In this document: positions 5,589 to 14,499 of the stretch, piece by piece
Layout: every line of letters begins with the position of its first letter
Numbering within the stretch: the first letter of the stretch is position 1
Source of the DNA: Pseudomonadota bacterium
GTDB taxonomy: Bacteria; Pseudomonadota; Alphaproteobacteria; Rhizobiales; Kaistiaceae
Direction of reading: 5' to 3'
Assembly (NCBI GenBank): GCA_023433185.1
Contig: JAEZEN010000152.1
Span: 1-15,837 of the forward strand
Length of the DNA stretch: 15,837 bases
Notes under the pieces: model-generated
Told to the model about the DNA's origin: nothing
Database searches by the model: none
What the model saw: only the letters and a program-made list of their open reading frames with translations
Translations under genes and position numbers: made by a program

Positions 5589-8525
5589 TTAGGGCACGCG
5601 CCTCGCGATCGGGGGATCGTTCCGGAGCGCGGCGATGGCCGCGTCGATTGCCGCCGCCCGGACGGCGAAGGTGTGGGCGCGGCGGACCTCGGCGCCGAGG
5701 GCGGCCGCCCGCGCGTCGCGATCGGGGTCGGCAAGCAGCGCACGGAGCGCCTCGGCGAAATCCGTCCTGCCGGAGAAGGTCGGCACGGCGCCGCCGAGGA
5801 TGGCGGCGAGGCCGGGACTGGCGTCCGACAGGACCATCGTGTCGCAGGCCAGCACGTCGAAGACCCGGTTGTTGACGAGACCCTCGCGCCGCTGGTCCGC
5901 CCAGTGGTCGTTGAGGACCACCTTGGCGCGCCGGTACACGCCGGCCACCTCGCGGGTGGTGAGGCTCGTCCCGCGGATGTGGCGGCGGTCGACGAATTTC
6001 TCCCAGCGGGTGCCCCAGATCGCCACGTCGAACCCCTCCTCGACGGCGAAGCGGACGGCGTCGCGATAGACCCGACGGGAATTGCCGACGAAGACGACGT
6101 CGATGTCCCGCGCCACCGCCGGGTCGGGGGAGAACACGGCCGGGTCGGTGCATTGCTGGAGGGTCGCCACCCTGGCGTCCGGTGCGAGGCGCCGGGCGCG
6201 CTCGGCAACGGGCTCCGAGGCGCAGAAGACGATGTCATAGGCTCGGAGGAGATCGGCGGCGATGTCCTCGGGATGACTGATGATCCAGAGGATGTTCGTC
6301 CTGCCGGGCTCGGGCTGGTACGGTGTGATGCCGTGGAGATGGAGGGCGATGTCGGCTGGCCGGCCGGGCATGTGCCACTCCTCGCGCTTGTCGATGCGGA
6401 CCGCATAGCCGAGCGGCTCGAGCGCGGACTTGAGGCCGTGGGCGAAGTGCGTGTCGCCCCATACGTTCTCGTCCGGCGCGACCGGGGTGCAGATCTTGAT
6501 CGCAAGCTGCGGTCCCGAAGCCGGGCCGGTGGCGGGGACGGACTGCGGCGGGTCGCGGAGGCCGCGCACGGGGATAACGGGCAGCCCAAGCCGGCGGGCC
6601 CGCGCCGCGTCGTCCATCCGGCCCGCGGCGTCCGCGGGGCCGGGCGATGACGCGATCCGGCGGAAAACCGTGGCAGTCGCGAGCATCAGCCGATCCGACA
6701 GGCTGCCGTCGCGGGTCGCCGCGCCGGCCAGGGCTGGACATCCGGCAGCCTTGGCCGCCTGCACCAGCCGTATGTCCCACAGCCGGGGAGGGGGCTCATC
6801 GGCGACGAAGGCGAGCAGGGGTTCGCCTGCGATCCCGGCGAGAAAGGCGCGTCCCGCCGTCGGATCGGTCCCCTCGGGAAGCGCGATGGCCAGCTCGTTG
6901 GCAGGGGCGTCGGCGGACGCCGCGCCGAGGACGAGGGTCTCGAACGGCAGCGATGTCGCCGCGCGTGTGGCCTCGGCGATACCGGGCGCGTCGCCGCCGG
7001 TCACCACGATCGACAGCTTGTCGCGGCGGAACCCGAGCTCGAGGTCGGCGAAGATGCGGCGGGCGCGTGCCTGCATGAACGGCGACGCGGTGGTGTAGTA
7101 GGACAGCGCCAGGTGCCGGGCCGCCTCGCCGAGGCGCCGTGTGAGCGCGGCGTCGTCGTGCAGCGCCTGGAGCGCATCGACCCAGGCGTCGGTATCGTTG
7201 CCGCAGACGAGGCCGGTCACGCCGTGGAAGACGGCAACGCCCGGCTCGCCCACCGCCGAGACGATCGACGGCACGCCGACCGCCGCCGCCTCGAGGTGGC
7301 GGATGCGGCTCTTGCAGGCGTTGAAGGCGCAGTCGGCGAGGGGCACGATCTGCACGCTGAAGCCGGCGAGTTCGGACGGCAGCTCGGGCCACGGTACGGC
7401 CTTGCGGTACCGGACCCGCTCCCCGAAGTGTGCCTGGAGCGCTTCCGGCGGCGCCATCCGCCCGATGCAGTGGAACTCCGCGTGGGGATTGGCCTTCAGG
7501 AACCGCTCGATCGCCGGCAGCGCGACCGCAAGGTCCTCTTCGTGGGTGGGGGAGCCCGAGGCATACCCGACGACGAAGGGGCCATCGGCATCAGGCATAC
7601 GGCGCGCCGCGCCCGAGCGGGCAACGGTCTCGCCGCCGAGACAGTTGGTGACGACGTGGGCGGGCTTTCCGAAGCGCCTCTCGACCCTGTCGCGGAGCCC
7701 GGTTGTCGAGACGAGGAAGTGATCGGCGAGGGCCATGGCGCGCGCATAGGCGGAAGGCGGTGCGTCGAGCCCCCGGATCCGCCAGGTCTCCAGTTCGGTC
7801 GCGTCGAAGATCTGATCGTCGATGTCGTAGACGATCAGCCGTGCGACGGCGCGAAGGCGGGTCAGGAATGCGCTGTGTTCCGCCCTGAACGGAACGCGCT
7901 GCAGGATCACCAGGGCGTCGCGCTCGACCTCGTCGAAGAAGTCGTCCGGCAGGTTCGCGAGATCGACCATCTCGGGTGCCGCACCGCCAAGCAGTTCCAG
8001 GAGATGCCGGGCGCGGTAGCGCGTCGTGTTCCGCGGGGAGAGCGTTGCCGCGATGAGGTAGGTCTTTCGCGGCGGGCCGGCGTCGGGAGCCATGAGCGCC
8101 GAGGGAATCTCTCGCTCGCTCCGCTCGGCGGCGCGTGGCGGATCGCCCGCCGCCCGGCCCTGGCGCAGGTAGTGGAGCAGCGGATTCTCCCCGGACCTGC
8201 CGATCTCGGGATGGGTGTCCATGTAGAACCCGGTATCGAATCCGCGCGATGGATCGAGCCAGAGCGCGGCGCCGTGGGTCAGGTAGTGGGCGATCAGCGC
8301 TGGCTTGGATCGCTCGCCCCTCTTGCCCGGCCGGAGTTCCGGCCCGATGCGTTGGGCAAGGTAGAACGCGGCATCGAAGAGACCGCTTTCCGCGATGCAT
8401 GCGATGTCGTCGGACGGGGCGGTCACGGCGGCGGGCCGCGCCCGCTTGAGGCCGAACAGCGCGGCGAGCCTCGCCAGCGGCGGGTTCGGTCTGTTGCGGT
8501 TCCGGGCGGATCGTTTCCTGGACAC
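5589..8525 (-). CDS. Large multi-domain glycosyltransferase (repeat module + GT-B + CgeB-like GT-B)
   Basis: This 978-residue protein probably transfers sugars in surface-polysaccharide synthesis in the cytoplasm; no membrane segment is visible. Residues about 49-127 hold two copies of a FDxxFY...HYLxxG repeat. Residues about 155-495 look like a GT-B (GT4-type) enzyme: [38 protein letters not shown], and the sugar-nucleotide end [18 protein letters not shown]...[14 protein letters not shown]. Residues about 503-625 look like a degenerate GT-A fold. Residues 673-950 resemble the CgeB/Glyco_trans_1_2 group: [76 protein letters not shown]. The start is a GTG at 8525, with an in-frame stop five codons upstream; the ribosome binding site is weak. 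It is divergent from the rhamnose operon. Acceptor and donor are unknown. Confidence 0.93.
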   Translation of the reverse strand: MSRKRSARNRNRPNPPLARLAALFGLKRARPAAVTAPSDDIACIAESGLFDAAFYLAQRIGPELRPGKRGERSKPALIAHYLTHGAALWLDPSRGFDTGFYMDTHPEIGRSGENPLLHYLRQGRAAGDPPRAAERSEREIPSALMAPDAGPPRKTYLIAATLSPRNTTRYRARHLLELLGGAAPEMVDLANLPDDFFDEVERDALVILQRVPFRAEHSAFLTRLRAVARLIVYDIDDQIFDATELETWRIRGLDAPPSAYARAMALADHFLVSTTGLRDRVERRFGKPAHVVTNCLGGETVARSGAARRMPDADGPFVVGYASGSPTHEEDLAVALPAIERFLKANPHAEFHCIGRMAPPEALQAHFGERVRYRKAVPWPELPSELAGFSVQIVPLADCAFNACKSRIRHLEAAAVGVPSIVSAVGEPGVAVFHGVTGLVCGNDTDAWVDALQALHDDAALTRRLGEAARHLALSYYTTASPFMQARARRIFADLELGFRRDKLSIVVTGGDAPGIAEATRAATSLPFETLVLGAASADAPANELAIALPEGTDPTAGRAFLAGIAGEPLLAFVADEPPPRLWDIRLVQAAKAAGCPALAGAATRDGSLSDRLMLATATVFRRIASSPGPADAAGRMDDAARARRLGLPVIPVRGLRDPPQSVPATGPASGPQLAIKICTPVAPDENVWGDTHFAHGLKSALEPLGYAVRIDKREEWHMPGRPADIALHLHGITPYQPEPGRTNILWIISHPEDIAADLLRAYDIVFCASEPVAERARRLAPDARVATLQQCTDPAVFSPDPAVARDIDVVFVGNSRRVYRDAVRFAVEEGFDVAIWGTRWEKFVDRRHIRGTSLTTREVAGVYRRAKVVLNDHWADQRREGLVNNRVFDVLACDTMVLSDASPGLAAILGGAVPTFSGRTDFAEALRALLADPDRDARAAALGAEVRRAHTFAVRAAAIDAAIAALRNDPPIARRVP
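8145..8381 (-). repeat. N-terminal repeat module (two units) in the 978-residue glycosyltransferase
   Basis: Two units lie in residues 49-127: [10 protein letters not shown]...[17 protein letters not shown] and [15 protein letters not shown]...[17 protein letters not shown]. They match four units in the 759-residue protein encoded at 12214-14493. Confidence 0.7.
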
Positions 8526-8608
8526 TCTGACGCTCGTTCAGCCGACGGTCACCGCGAGGGATCAAACGCCCGCGACCGGCATCTTCTGCAAGGTCTGCGG
8601 CAATGCCC

Positions 8609-8637
8609 GGGATACACCTTCGCGACATCGTCGACAA
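8609..8637 (-). promoter_or_regulatory. Possible promoter for the 978-residue glycosyltransferase gene
   Basis: On the minus strand TTGTCG (8632-8637), a 17-base spacer and TATCCC (8609-8614) resemble -35 and -10 elements. This would give a leader of about 80 bases. Both hexamers match only partly, so the call is weak. Confidence 0.28.
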
Positions 8638-8679
8638 TTTGGCGAATCCTGAGGACGGAGCCCATCACGGCCTCCGAGT

Positions 8680-8707
8680 TTGACAGTCCGGCCGTGGCCG
8701 CTAGGTT
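8680..8707 (+). promoter_or_regulatory. Sigma-70-type promoter of the rml operon
   Basis: A perfect TTGACA at 8680-8685 is followed after 16 bases by TAGGTT at 8702-8707, which keeps the important TA at its start and T at its end. Transcription would begin near 8714, with GGGGAG at 8720-8725 as the ribosome binding site for the GTG at 8736. Confidence 0.6.
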
Positions 8708-8735
8708 GCGCGACGAAGCGGGGAGAACCGGCGAC

Positions 8736-9602
8736 GTGAAGGGTATCATCCTCTCGGGCGGCAGAGGAACGCGGCTCTATCCGGTGACCGCGGCGGTGAG
8801 CAAGCAGCTGCTTCCGGTCTACGACAAGCCGATGATCTACTACCCGCTGTCGACGCTGATGCTCGCCGGGCTGCGCGAGGTCATGCTGATCACGACGCCC
8901 GAGGCGCTGCCGCTCTACGAGGCGCTGCTCGGCGACGGGTCGCAGTGGGGCATATCGATCGTCTATGCCGAGCAGCCCCGGCCCGAGGGGCTGGCTCAGG
9001 CCTTCCACATCGCCGAGGACTTCCTCGCCGGTTCGCCCGCGGCGCTCGCGCTCGGCGACAACATTTTCTACGGCGCGGGCTTCACGGAGGTGCTGACCGG
9101 CGCGGCGCGGACCACGAAGGGCGCGACCATCCTGGCCTATCCGGTCGCCGATCCGTCGTCGTTCGGCGTCGTCGAGATCGATGCCAACGGCATGGCGGTG
9201 TCGATCGAGGAGAAGCCGGCGCGGCCGAAGAGCAACTTCGCGGTCACCGGCCTCTACTTCTACGATTCCGACGTGGTCGAGATCGCCCGGTCGGTGAAGC
9301 CCTCGGCGCGCGGCGAGATCGAGATCACGGCGGTCAACGAGGCCTACATGCGGCGCGGCGACCTCCGCGTGGTCCGCCTCCAGCGCGGCACGGCCTGGCT
9401 CGACACCGGGACGGTCGAGGACCTGTTCGCCGCGGCCAACTTCGTCCAGACCATCGAGACCCGGCAGGGCTACAAGATCGCCTGTCTCGAGGAGGTCGCC
9501 TGGCGGCAGGGCTACATCGACCGCGACCAGGCGCTGGCCCTCGCCGAGCGGTATCCCAACAGCTATGGCCGCTACATCCGGACGATCCTCGATCATGGCT
9601 GA
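8736..9602 (+). CDS. rmlA: Glucose-1-phosphate thymidylyltransferase (dTDP-glucose pyrophosphorylase)
   Basis: RmlA (RfbA) joins glucose-1-phosphate and dTTP to give dTDP-glucose and pyrophosphate, the first step to dTDP-L-rhamnose. The 288-residue length is normal. The nucleotide-binding signature GGRGTRLYP is at 8-16, with [17 protein letters not shown] just after it. LGDNIFYG at 106-113 carries the metal-binding Asp, EEKP is at 158-161, and the substrate region [10 protein letters not shown] follows at 171-180. The start is a GTG at 8736 with GGGGAG ten bases upstream; the reading frame stays open far upstream but has no RmlA sequence there. It heads an operon: the next gene starts inside its stop (8-base overlap). 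In many bacteria dTDP-rhamnose inhibits this enzyme as end product. Confidence 0.97.
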   Translation: MKGIILSGGRGTRLYPVTAAVSKQLLPVYDKPMIYYPLSTLMLAGLREVMLITTPEALPLYEALLGDGSQWGISIVYAEQPRPEGLAQAFHIAEDFLAGSPAALALGDNIFYGAGFTEVLTGAARTTKGATILAYPVADPSSFGVVEIDANGMAVSIEEKPARPKSNFAVTGLYFYDSDVVEIARSVKPSARGEIEITAVNEAYMRRGDLRVVRLQRGTAWLDTGTVEDLFAAANFVQTIETRQGYKIACLEEVAWRQGYIDRDQALALAERYPNSYGRYIRTILDHG

Positions 9603-10221
9603 GGCGGCGCGCCTGTCGTCGACGGCGACCGCGACCCGCGAGGTCGACGGGGCGCTGGTCGAGACCTTCGGGCCGCTCGGGCTGGTCGCGGTGACGCCGC
9701 GCCGGCTCGGCGACGCGCGCGGCTTCTTCTGCGAGACGTGGAGCCGCCGCCGTTACGCGGACCTCGGTATCGATGTCGACTTCGTCCAGGACAACCACAG
9801 CCATTCGGCGCCGACCGGCACCATCCGCGGCCTCCACTTCCAGGTGCCGCCGCATGCCCAGGGCAAGCTCGTCCGGGTGGTGCGGGGCGCGGTCCTCGAC
9901 GTGGCCGTCGACATCCGCGCCGGCTCGCCGACTTATAGCCGGCACGTGGCGGTCGAGCTCTCGGCGGCCAACGGGCGCCAGCTCTACATCCCGCCGGGCT
10001 TCGCCCACGGGTTCTGCACGCTCGTGCCCGACACCGAGGTGCTCTACCGGGTGACGGACTACTATGCCCCGGAGTCCGACCGCGGGCTCGCCTTCGACGA
10101 TCCCGAGCTTGGCATCGCCTGGCCGCTGGGGCCGGAGGGAGCCGTGCTCTCCGAGCGCGACCGCCGTCATCCGCGGCTCCGCGACCTCGGCCCGATCTTC
10201 ACCTATGGTGTGACCCCATGA
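9595..10221 (+). CDS. rmlC: dTDP-4-dehydrorhamnose 3,5-epimerase
   Basis: RmlC (RfbC) epimerises C3 and C5 of dTDP-4-keto-6-deoxyglucose, the third step of the pathway. It is a cupin: [11 protein letters not shown] (39-49), [19 protein letters not shown] (65-83) with catalytic His81, [10 protein letters not shown] (131-140), and [21 protein letters not shown] (154-174) with the conserved active-site Tyr and Asp. At 208 residues it is longer than the usual 180-190, because about 25 low-complexity residues (Ala/Thr-rich) precede the domain. No ATG or GTG lies closer to the domain, so the start at 9595 overlapping the rmlA stop by eight bases is the best choice; 9565 is another in-frame ATG. It ends by a 4-base ATGA overlap with rmlB, indicating coupled translation. 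Confidence 0.96.
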   Translation: MAEAARLSSTATATREVDGALVETFGPLGLVAVTPRRLGDARGFFCETWSRRRYADLGIDVDFVQDNHSHSAPTGTIRGLHFQVPPHAQGKLVRVVRGAVLDVAVDIRAGSPTYSRHVAVELSAANGRQLYIPPGFAHGFCTLVPDTEVLYRVTDYYAPESDRGLAFDDPELGIAWPLGPEGAVLSERDRRHPRLRDLGPIFTYGVTP

Positions 10222-11270
10222 GGATCCTCGTCACCGGCGGCGCCGGCTTCATCGGCTCGGCCCTCGTCCGCCACATCGTCGGCGACCTCGACCACGCGGT
10301 GGTCAACCTCGACAAGCAGACCTATGCCGCCTGCCTCGCCTCGCTCGACCCCGTGGCGGACAGTCCCCGCTACGGCTTCGTGCACGCCGACGTGTGCGAC
10401 CGCGCGGTGCTCGACCGGGTGTTCGCCGAGGCCCGGCCGGATGCCGTGATCCATCTCGCGGCCGAGAGCCATGTCGACCGCTCGATCACCGGATCGGGCG
10501 ACTTCATCACGACCAACATCGTCGGCACCTACCAGCTGCTCGAGGCGGCGCGGGCCTACTGGACGGGGCTCGACGGCGCCGCGCGCGAGCGCTTCCGGCT
10601 GCTCCATGTCTCGACCGACGAGGTCTATGGCTCGCTCGGGGCGACCGGTCTGTTCACCGAGGAGACGCGCTACGACCCGTCGTCGCCCTATTCGGCGTCG
10701 AAGGCGGCGGCGGATCACGTCGCGCTCGCCTGGCACCGCACCTACGGGCTGCCGGTGCTGGTGTCGAACTGCTCGAACAACTACGGCCCCTGCCAGTTCC
10801 CGGAGAAGCTGATCCCGCTGATGATCCTCAACGGGCTCGAGGGGCGGGACCTGCCGGTCTATGGCGACGGCGCGAACGTCCGCGACTGGCTGCATGTCGA
10901 GGACCATGCGCGGGCGCTGATGATGATCCTCGAGCGCGGCCGGCCCGGGGAGAGGTACAATGTCGGCGGGCGGAACGAGCGCACCAATCTCGAGATCGTC
11001 CATGCGATCTGCGACGCGCTCGACGGCATGGCGCCCGGGCCAAGGCCGCGGCGCGAGCAGATCCGCTTCGTCACCGACCGTCCCGGCCACGACCGGCGCT
11101 ATGCGATCGACCCGACCAAGACCGAGACGGAGATCGGCTGGCGGGCGCGGGAGACCATCGAGACCGGGCTCGGCAAGACCGTCCGCTGGTACCTCGACAA
11201 CGAGGCCTGGTGGCGTCCGCTCCGCGACCGGCGCTACGCCGGCGAGCGCCTCGGACTCGTCGCGGGATAG
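10218..11270 (+). CDS. rmlB: dTDP-glucose 4,6-dehydratase
   Basis: RmlB (RfbB) uses tightly bound NAD+ to turn dTDP-glucose into dTDP-4-keto-6-deoxyglucose, the second step of dTDP-rhamnose synthesis. The 350 residues fit the family. It is an extended [12 protein letters not shown] at 6-14 binds [15 protein letters not shown] at 79-90, STDEVYG at 132-138 supplies the catalytic Thr133-Asp134-Glu135, and YSASK at 158-162 supplies Tyr158 and Lys162. [18 protein letters not shown] at 183-200 and the late [15 protein letters not shown] are also characteristic. The ATG overlaps the rmlC stop as ATGA. All catalytic residues that I can place are present. The sequence shows nothing unusual apart from the operon order A-C-B-D, which differs from the B-D-A-C order of enterobacteria. 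Confidence 0.97.
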   Translation: MRILVTGGAGFIGSALVRHIVGDLDHAVVNLDKQTYAACLASLDPVADSPRYGFVHADVCDRAVLDRVFAEARPDAVIHLAAESHVDRSITGSGDFITTNIVGTYQLLEAARAYWTGLDGAARERFRLLHVSTDEVYGSLGATGLFTEETRYDPSSPYSASKAAADHVALAWHRTYGLPVLVSNCSNNYGPCQFPEKLIPLMILNGLEGRDLPVYGDGANVRDWLHVEDHARALMMILERGRPGERYNVGGRNERTNLEIVHAICDALDGMAPGPRPRREQIRFVTDRPGHDRRYAIDPTKTETEIGWRARETIETGLGKTVRWYLDNEAWWRPLRDRRYAGERLGLVAG

Positions 11271-11287
11271 AGGCGGAGGGGACGGCA

Positions 11288-12154
11288 GTGCATGCGCGGC
11301 CAATTCTCCTCCTCGGCGGCTCCGGCCAGGTCGGTCAGGAACTGACCCGGCTCCGCTGGCCTGACCATGCACCGCTTGTCGCCCCGCCGCGGAGCGAGGC
11401 GGATATCACCGACCGGGCCGCCATCGACGCCCTTGTCGGCGGCGCAAACTGGCACGCCGTGATCAACACCGCCGCCTTCACCGCCGTCGACGCGGCCGAG
11501 GAGGCGAGCGCCGACGCTTTCGCCGCCAATGCCCTCGGCCCGGCGATCCTGGCGGACGCCACCCGGCGGCGGGGTGTCCCGCTGATCCACGTCTCGACCG
11601 ACTACGTCTTCGATGGGACGAAGCCGGCCCCCTACGACGAGGACGACCGGACGCATCCGCTCGGCGTCTACGGGGCGAGCAAGCTCGCCGGCGAGGAGGC
11701 CGTGCGGACCGGCAATCCGCGGCATGTGATCGTGCGCACCGCCTGGGTCTATGGCGGGGCGGGGAAGAACTTCCTTGCCACCATGCTCCGCCTCGCCAGC
11801 GAGCGGGAGACGGTGCCGGTGGTCGACGACCAGCGGGGCAGCCCCACCGCCGCGCCCGACCTCGCGCAGGCGCTGGCGGCGATCGCGCTCCGCGACGACC
11901 CCGGCGATCGGAGCGGCCTCTACCACTTTGCCAACCGCGGCGAGACGACGTGGTGCGGCTTCGCCCGGGCGATCTTCGCGCTCAGCGCGGCCCGTGGCGG
12001 CCCGTCGGCGACGGTACGGCCGATCGCGACCGCGGAGTTCCCGACCCCGGCACGGCGCCCGGCCAATTCCCGCCTCGCCACCGACAAGATCGAGCGCGAC
12101 CTGGGAATTGTACCCAGGCATTGGGAGGATGCACTGGCCTCGGTGATGGCGTAG
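11288..12154 (+). CDS. rmlD: dTDP-4-dehydrorhamnose reductase
   Basis: RmlD (RfbD) reduces dTDP-4-keto-L-rhamnose with NAD(P)H to dTDP-L-rhamnose, the last step. It has 288 residues, as expected. LLLGGSGQVGQEL at 7-19 is the cofactor-binding loop, NTAAFTAVDAAE at 60-71 is the family signature, STDYVFDG lies at 103-110, and YGASK at 128-132 carries the catalytic Tyr128 and Lys132. RTAWVYG and DDQRGSPT follow in the substrate half. The start is a GTG at 11288 with GGAGGGG at 11275-11281, six bases upstream. The reading frame continues open upstream through rmlB, but that part is not RmlD-like. It follows rmlB after 17 bases, so it belongs to the same transcript. Confidence 0.96.
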   Translation: MHARPILLLGGSGQVGQELTRLRWPDHAPLVAPPRSEADITDRAAIDALVGGANWHAVINTAAFTAVDAAEEASADAFAANALGPAILADATRRRGVPLIHVSTDYVFDGTKPAPYDEDDRTHPLGVYGASKLAGEEAVRTGNPRHVIVRTAWVYGGAGKNFLATMLRLASERETVPVVDDQRGSPTAAPDLAQALAAIALRDDPGDRSGLYHFANRGETTWCGFARAIFALSAARGGPSATVRPIATAEFPTPARRPANSRLATDKIERDLGIVPRHWEDALASVMA

Positions 12155-12213
12155 AAGCCTCCTGCGGCGCCCAGCTGGAGCCGCTCCGATAGTGAGAGAT
12201 CGCCGCCAAGACC

Positions 12214-14493
12214 ATGCCGGACTATCGTTTCCTTCGCGTGCTCGAGTTCTTCGGGATCGAGACGCGCTACAGGACGGACCTCGAGGCGGTGCGCCGGAGC
12301 GGCCTGCTCGACGCCGACTGGTATCTCGCGCAGCTGAAGCGCAGAGCGCCGCGCGACCCTGCGGCCCACTACGTGATCACCGGGGCCCGAAGGGCGCTCG
12401 ACCCGCATCCGCTCTTCGACACCGGCTTCTACGCGGCCTATCTGGCGAAGACGGATGACGCTAACGTCAACCCGCTCGCTCACTACCAGACCATCGGCGA
12501 TGCCGCCGGCAGGAATCCTTCGCCCTGGTTCGATGGCGGGTGGTACCGGACATTTTACGAGGTCAACCTTCCCGAGGACGTGACGACGCTCCGGGCGTAC
12601 TGGGAGAAGGGCCGGCTCGAGGGACGATTGCCGCATCCGCTGTTTGAACGCGACTGGTATCGGGAGCGCTATGGCGGGGCGATGTCCGACCCCGATCCGC
12701 TGGTCGACCTCGTTCACTTCGGACTGGCCGCGGGTCGCGTGCCGCACCGGGCGCTCGACGGCGACAGCCGGGTTCCGCGGACCGCGAAGGGGATTCAGGA
12801 GGCCTTCGAAAAGGCCACCGCTACGAAGGGGGCGCACGCTCCGCGGGTGAGCAGCAAGCGCTTCGATGAGGAGGCGGAGCGGGAATTCCTCGCCGTGCTC
12901 GACGAAAGGACGGCGGCGGCGGGCGTGCTCGCCGACGGGCCGAAGGTTTCGATCGTCATGCCGACGCGGAACCGCGCCGCCATCCTGTCCAAGGCGATCC
13001 AGAGCGTTGTCGACCAGGATTACGAGAACTGGGAACTGCTGGTCGTCGACGATGGCAGCACGGACGACACGGCCGCCGTCGTCGCCAGCTTCCCGGACCC
13101 GCGCATCCGCTATATCGCCGGCACCGGGGAGGGAGCGGCCAAGGCCCGCAACATCGCCTTCGCGGAGGCGAGCGGTACCTTCCACGCCTATCTCGACAGC
13201 GACAATCGATGGCTCCCGCGCTACCTGCGCACGATGGTCGCGTTCCTGCTTCTGAACGATCTCGATCTGGCCTATGCGGCCATGCGTCTCGAATCCGAGG
13301 ATGCCGTGCGCTTCCGCGGCCGGAGCTTCAAGTATCGCGATCTTCTCGAGCTCAACTACATCGACCTGAACGCGATCGTCCACAAGCGCGCGCTGACCGA
13401 GACGCATGGCGGCTTCGACGAGAGCCTGCGCCGGATGATGGACTGGGATCTTCTGCTGCGCTACGCGAAGGGGGCCCGGGTGGATTATGCTCCGTTCGTT
13501 GGCGTGAGCTACGACGAGAGCCGGAGCGGCGACCGCATTTCGGTCCGCGAGCCGGTTTCCTGGCGCTTCCAGGTTCAGAACCGCTATCTCATCGACTGGC
13601 CGGCGCTGGAGGCGAGGCTGCCGGAACGGGACCGCGATCTCGTCTCGATCGTCATTCCGGTCTACGGCAAGTTCGAGCTGACCAATGGCTGCCTGGAGTC
13701 GCTCTTCCGGCATCGCGGCACGAGACGCTTCGAGATCGTCATCGTCAACAACCGGAGCGACCACGCGACCCTCGCCAACATGGCGTTGTGGGAGCTGGCG
13801 CGCGACAATGTCGCGCTCGTGGCGAACGCGACCAACCTCAATTTCGCCCTGGGATGCAACGTCGGCTTCGCCCGGACCCGCGGCGACATCGTGATCTTCC
13901 TCAACAACGACACGCTGGTCACCGAAGGCTGGCTGGAACCGCTCGTCGAGGAACTGGAGAGCGGCCGGGTCGGTGCGGTCCAGCCGAAGCTCCTCTACCC
14001 CGATGGAACCGTGCAGTCCTACGGGGCGGTGTTCTCCGAGGCGGGGCTGATCTCGCACATCCTCTATCGCGGCGAGCCCGGCGATGCCCCCCACGTCAAC
14101 CGGCGGCGCGAACTCCAGGCCATCCACGGCGCATGCCTCGCGGTGCGGGCGGCCGACGTCGTCCGTCTCCGGGGGTTCGACCCGAAATACGTGAACGGGC
14201 AGGAGGACATCGACTTCTGCCTGAGGCTCACGGCGGAAACCGGCAAGCCGATGGCGGTCGAGCCGCGCTCGACCGTGTTCCATCTCGAGGGCAAGACGCG
14301 CACCGGCCGCAATCCCCACAATCACAGGAACCGCAGTCTCTTCACCCAGCGCTGGGCCGGGCGCATCAAGGCGGACGACAGGCGGATATACACCGAGGAC
14401 GGATTCACCGTGGCAGGCTATGCGCCCGACAGCGAGGAGATGGCGCGCCACGGGATCGCCTGCTTCAATCCGAAGCTCGTCCGCCAGGGATAG
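12214..14493 (+). CDS. Tandem family-2 glycosyltransferase with N-terminal repeat module
   Basis: This 759-residue protein carries two GT-A domains. Domain 1, about 244-430, has VSIVMPTRNRA, LLVVDDGSTDDT, the metal-binding DSD at 328-330 and MDWDLL. Domain 2, about 477-700, has VSIVIPVYGKFELTNGCLES, VNNRSDHAT, FLNNDTLV at 562-569, HGACLAVR, and GQEDIDFCLR at 662-671; this second type is common in rhamnosyl- and polysaccharide-synthesis enzymes. Residues 31-177 are four repeats of about 38 residues. No membrane segment is seen, so it probably works in the cytoplasm on a lipid-linked glycan. It lies 59 bases after rmlD on the same strand, so it may use the dTDP-rhamnose made by that operon; this is inference. 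The ribosome binding site before the ATG is weak (GAGAG further upstream). Confidence 0.94.
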   Translation: MPDYRFLRVLEFFGIETRYRTDLEAVRRSGLLDADWYLAQLKRRAPRDPAAHYVITGARRALDPHPLFDTGFYAAYLAKTDDANVNPLAHYQTIGDAAGRNPSPWFDGGWYRTFYEVNLPEDVTTLRAYWEKGRLEGRLPHPLFERDWYRERYGGAMSDPDPLVDLVHFGLAAGRVPHRALDGDSRVPRTAKGIQEAFEKATATKGAHAPRVSSKRFDEEAEREFLAVLDERTAAAGVLADGPKVSIVMPTRNRAAILSKAIQSVVDQDYENWELLVVDDGSTDDTAAVVASFPDPRIRYIAGTGEGAAKARNIAFAEASGTFHAYLDSDNRWLPRYLRTMVAFLLLNDLDLAYAAMRLESEDAVRFRGRSFKYRDLLELNYIDLNAIVHKRALTETHGGFDESLRRMMDWDLLLRYAKGARVDYAPFVGVSYDESRSGDRISVREPVSWRFQVQNRYLIDWPALEARLPERDRDLVSIVIPVYGKFELTNGCLESLFRHRGTRRFEIVIVNNRSDHATLANMALWELARDNVALVANATNLNFALGCNVGFARTRGDIVIFLNNDTLVTEGWLEPLVEELESGRVGAVQPKLLYPDGTVQSYGAVFSEAGLISHILYRGEPGDAPHVNRRRELQAIHGACLAVRAADVVRLRGFDPKYVNGQEDIDFCLRLTAETGKPMAVEPRSTVFHLEGKTRTGRNPHNHRNRSLFTQRWAGRIKADDRRIYTEDGFTVAGYAPDSEEMARHGIACFNPKLVRQG
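12304..12744 (+). repeat. Four ~38-residue repeats in the tandem glycosyltransferase
   Basis: Units begin LLDADWYLAQ, LFDTGFYAAY, WFDGGWYRTF and LFERDWYRER. Units two to four each run to a G-xxxGR-xP turn, and the first three share an aromatic xHY/AY position. They are encoded consecutively with no linker and match the two units in the protein at 5589-8525. Confidence 0.75.
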
Positions 14494-14499
14494 CGGCTT

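Noticed and set aside
4946..6589. A minus-strand frame of 547 codons spanning two genes
   Set aside because: It is an Arg/Ser/Pro-rich out-of-frame reading of the 978-residue protein gene, running on antisense to the secreted protein gene.
7113..8735. A long in-frame extension upstream of rmlA
   Set aside because: The extra residues are antisense to the 978-residue glycosyltransferase and have no thymidylyltransferase features. A promoter and ribosome binding site lie just before the GTG at 8736.
10394..11287. In-frame extension upstream of rmlD through rmlB
   Set aside because: The translation is a frame-shifted reading of rmlB; RmlD homology begins at the GTG at 11288, which has its own ribosome binding site.
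12155..12213. Terminator between rmlD and the glycosyltransferase gene
   Set aside because: GCGGC and GCCGC arms with an 11-base loop exist, but no T-tract follows, so the genes are more likely co-transcribed.
11920..14451. A minus-strand open frame of 843 codons opposite the tandem glycosyltransferase
   Set aside because: It lies antisense to a clear two-domain enzyme, its translation is Arg/Val/Ala/Asp-biased with no domain, and such frames are expected opposite high-GC genes.
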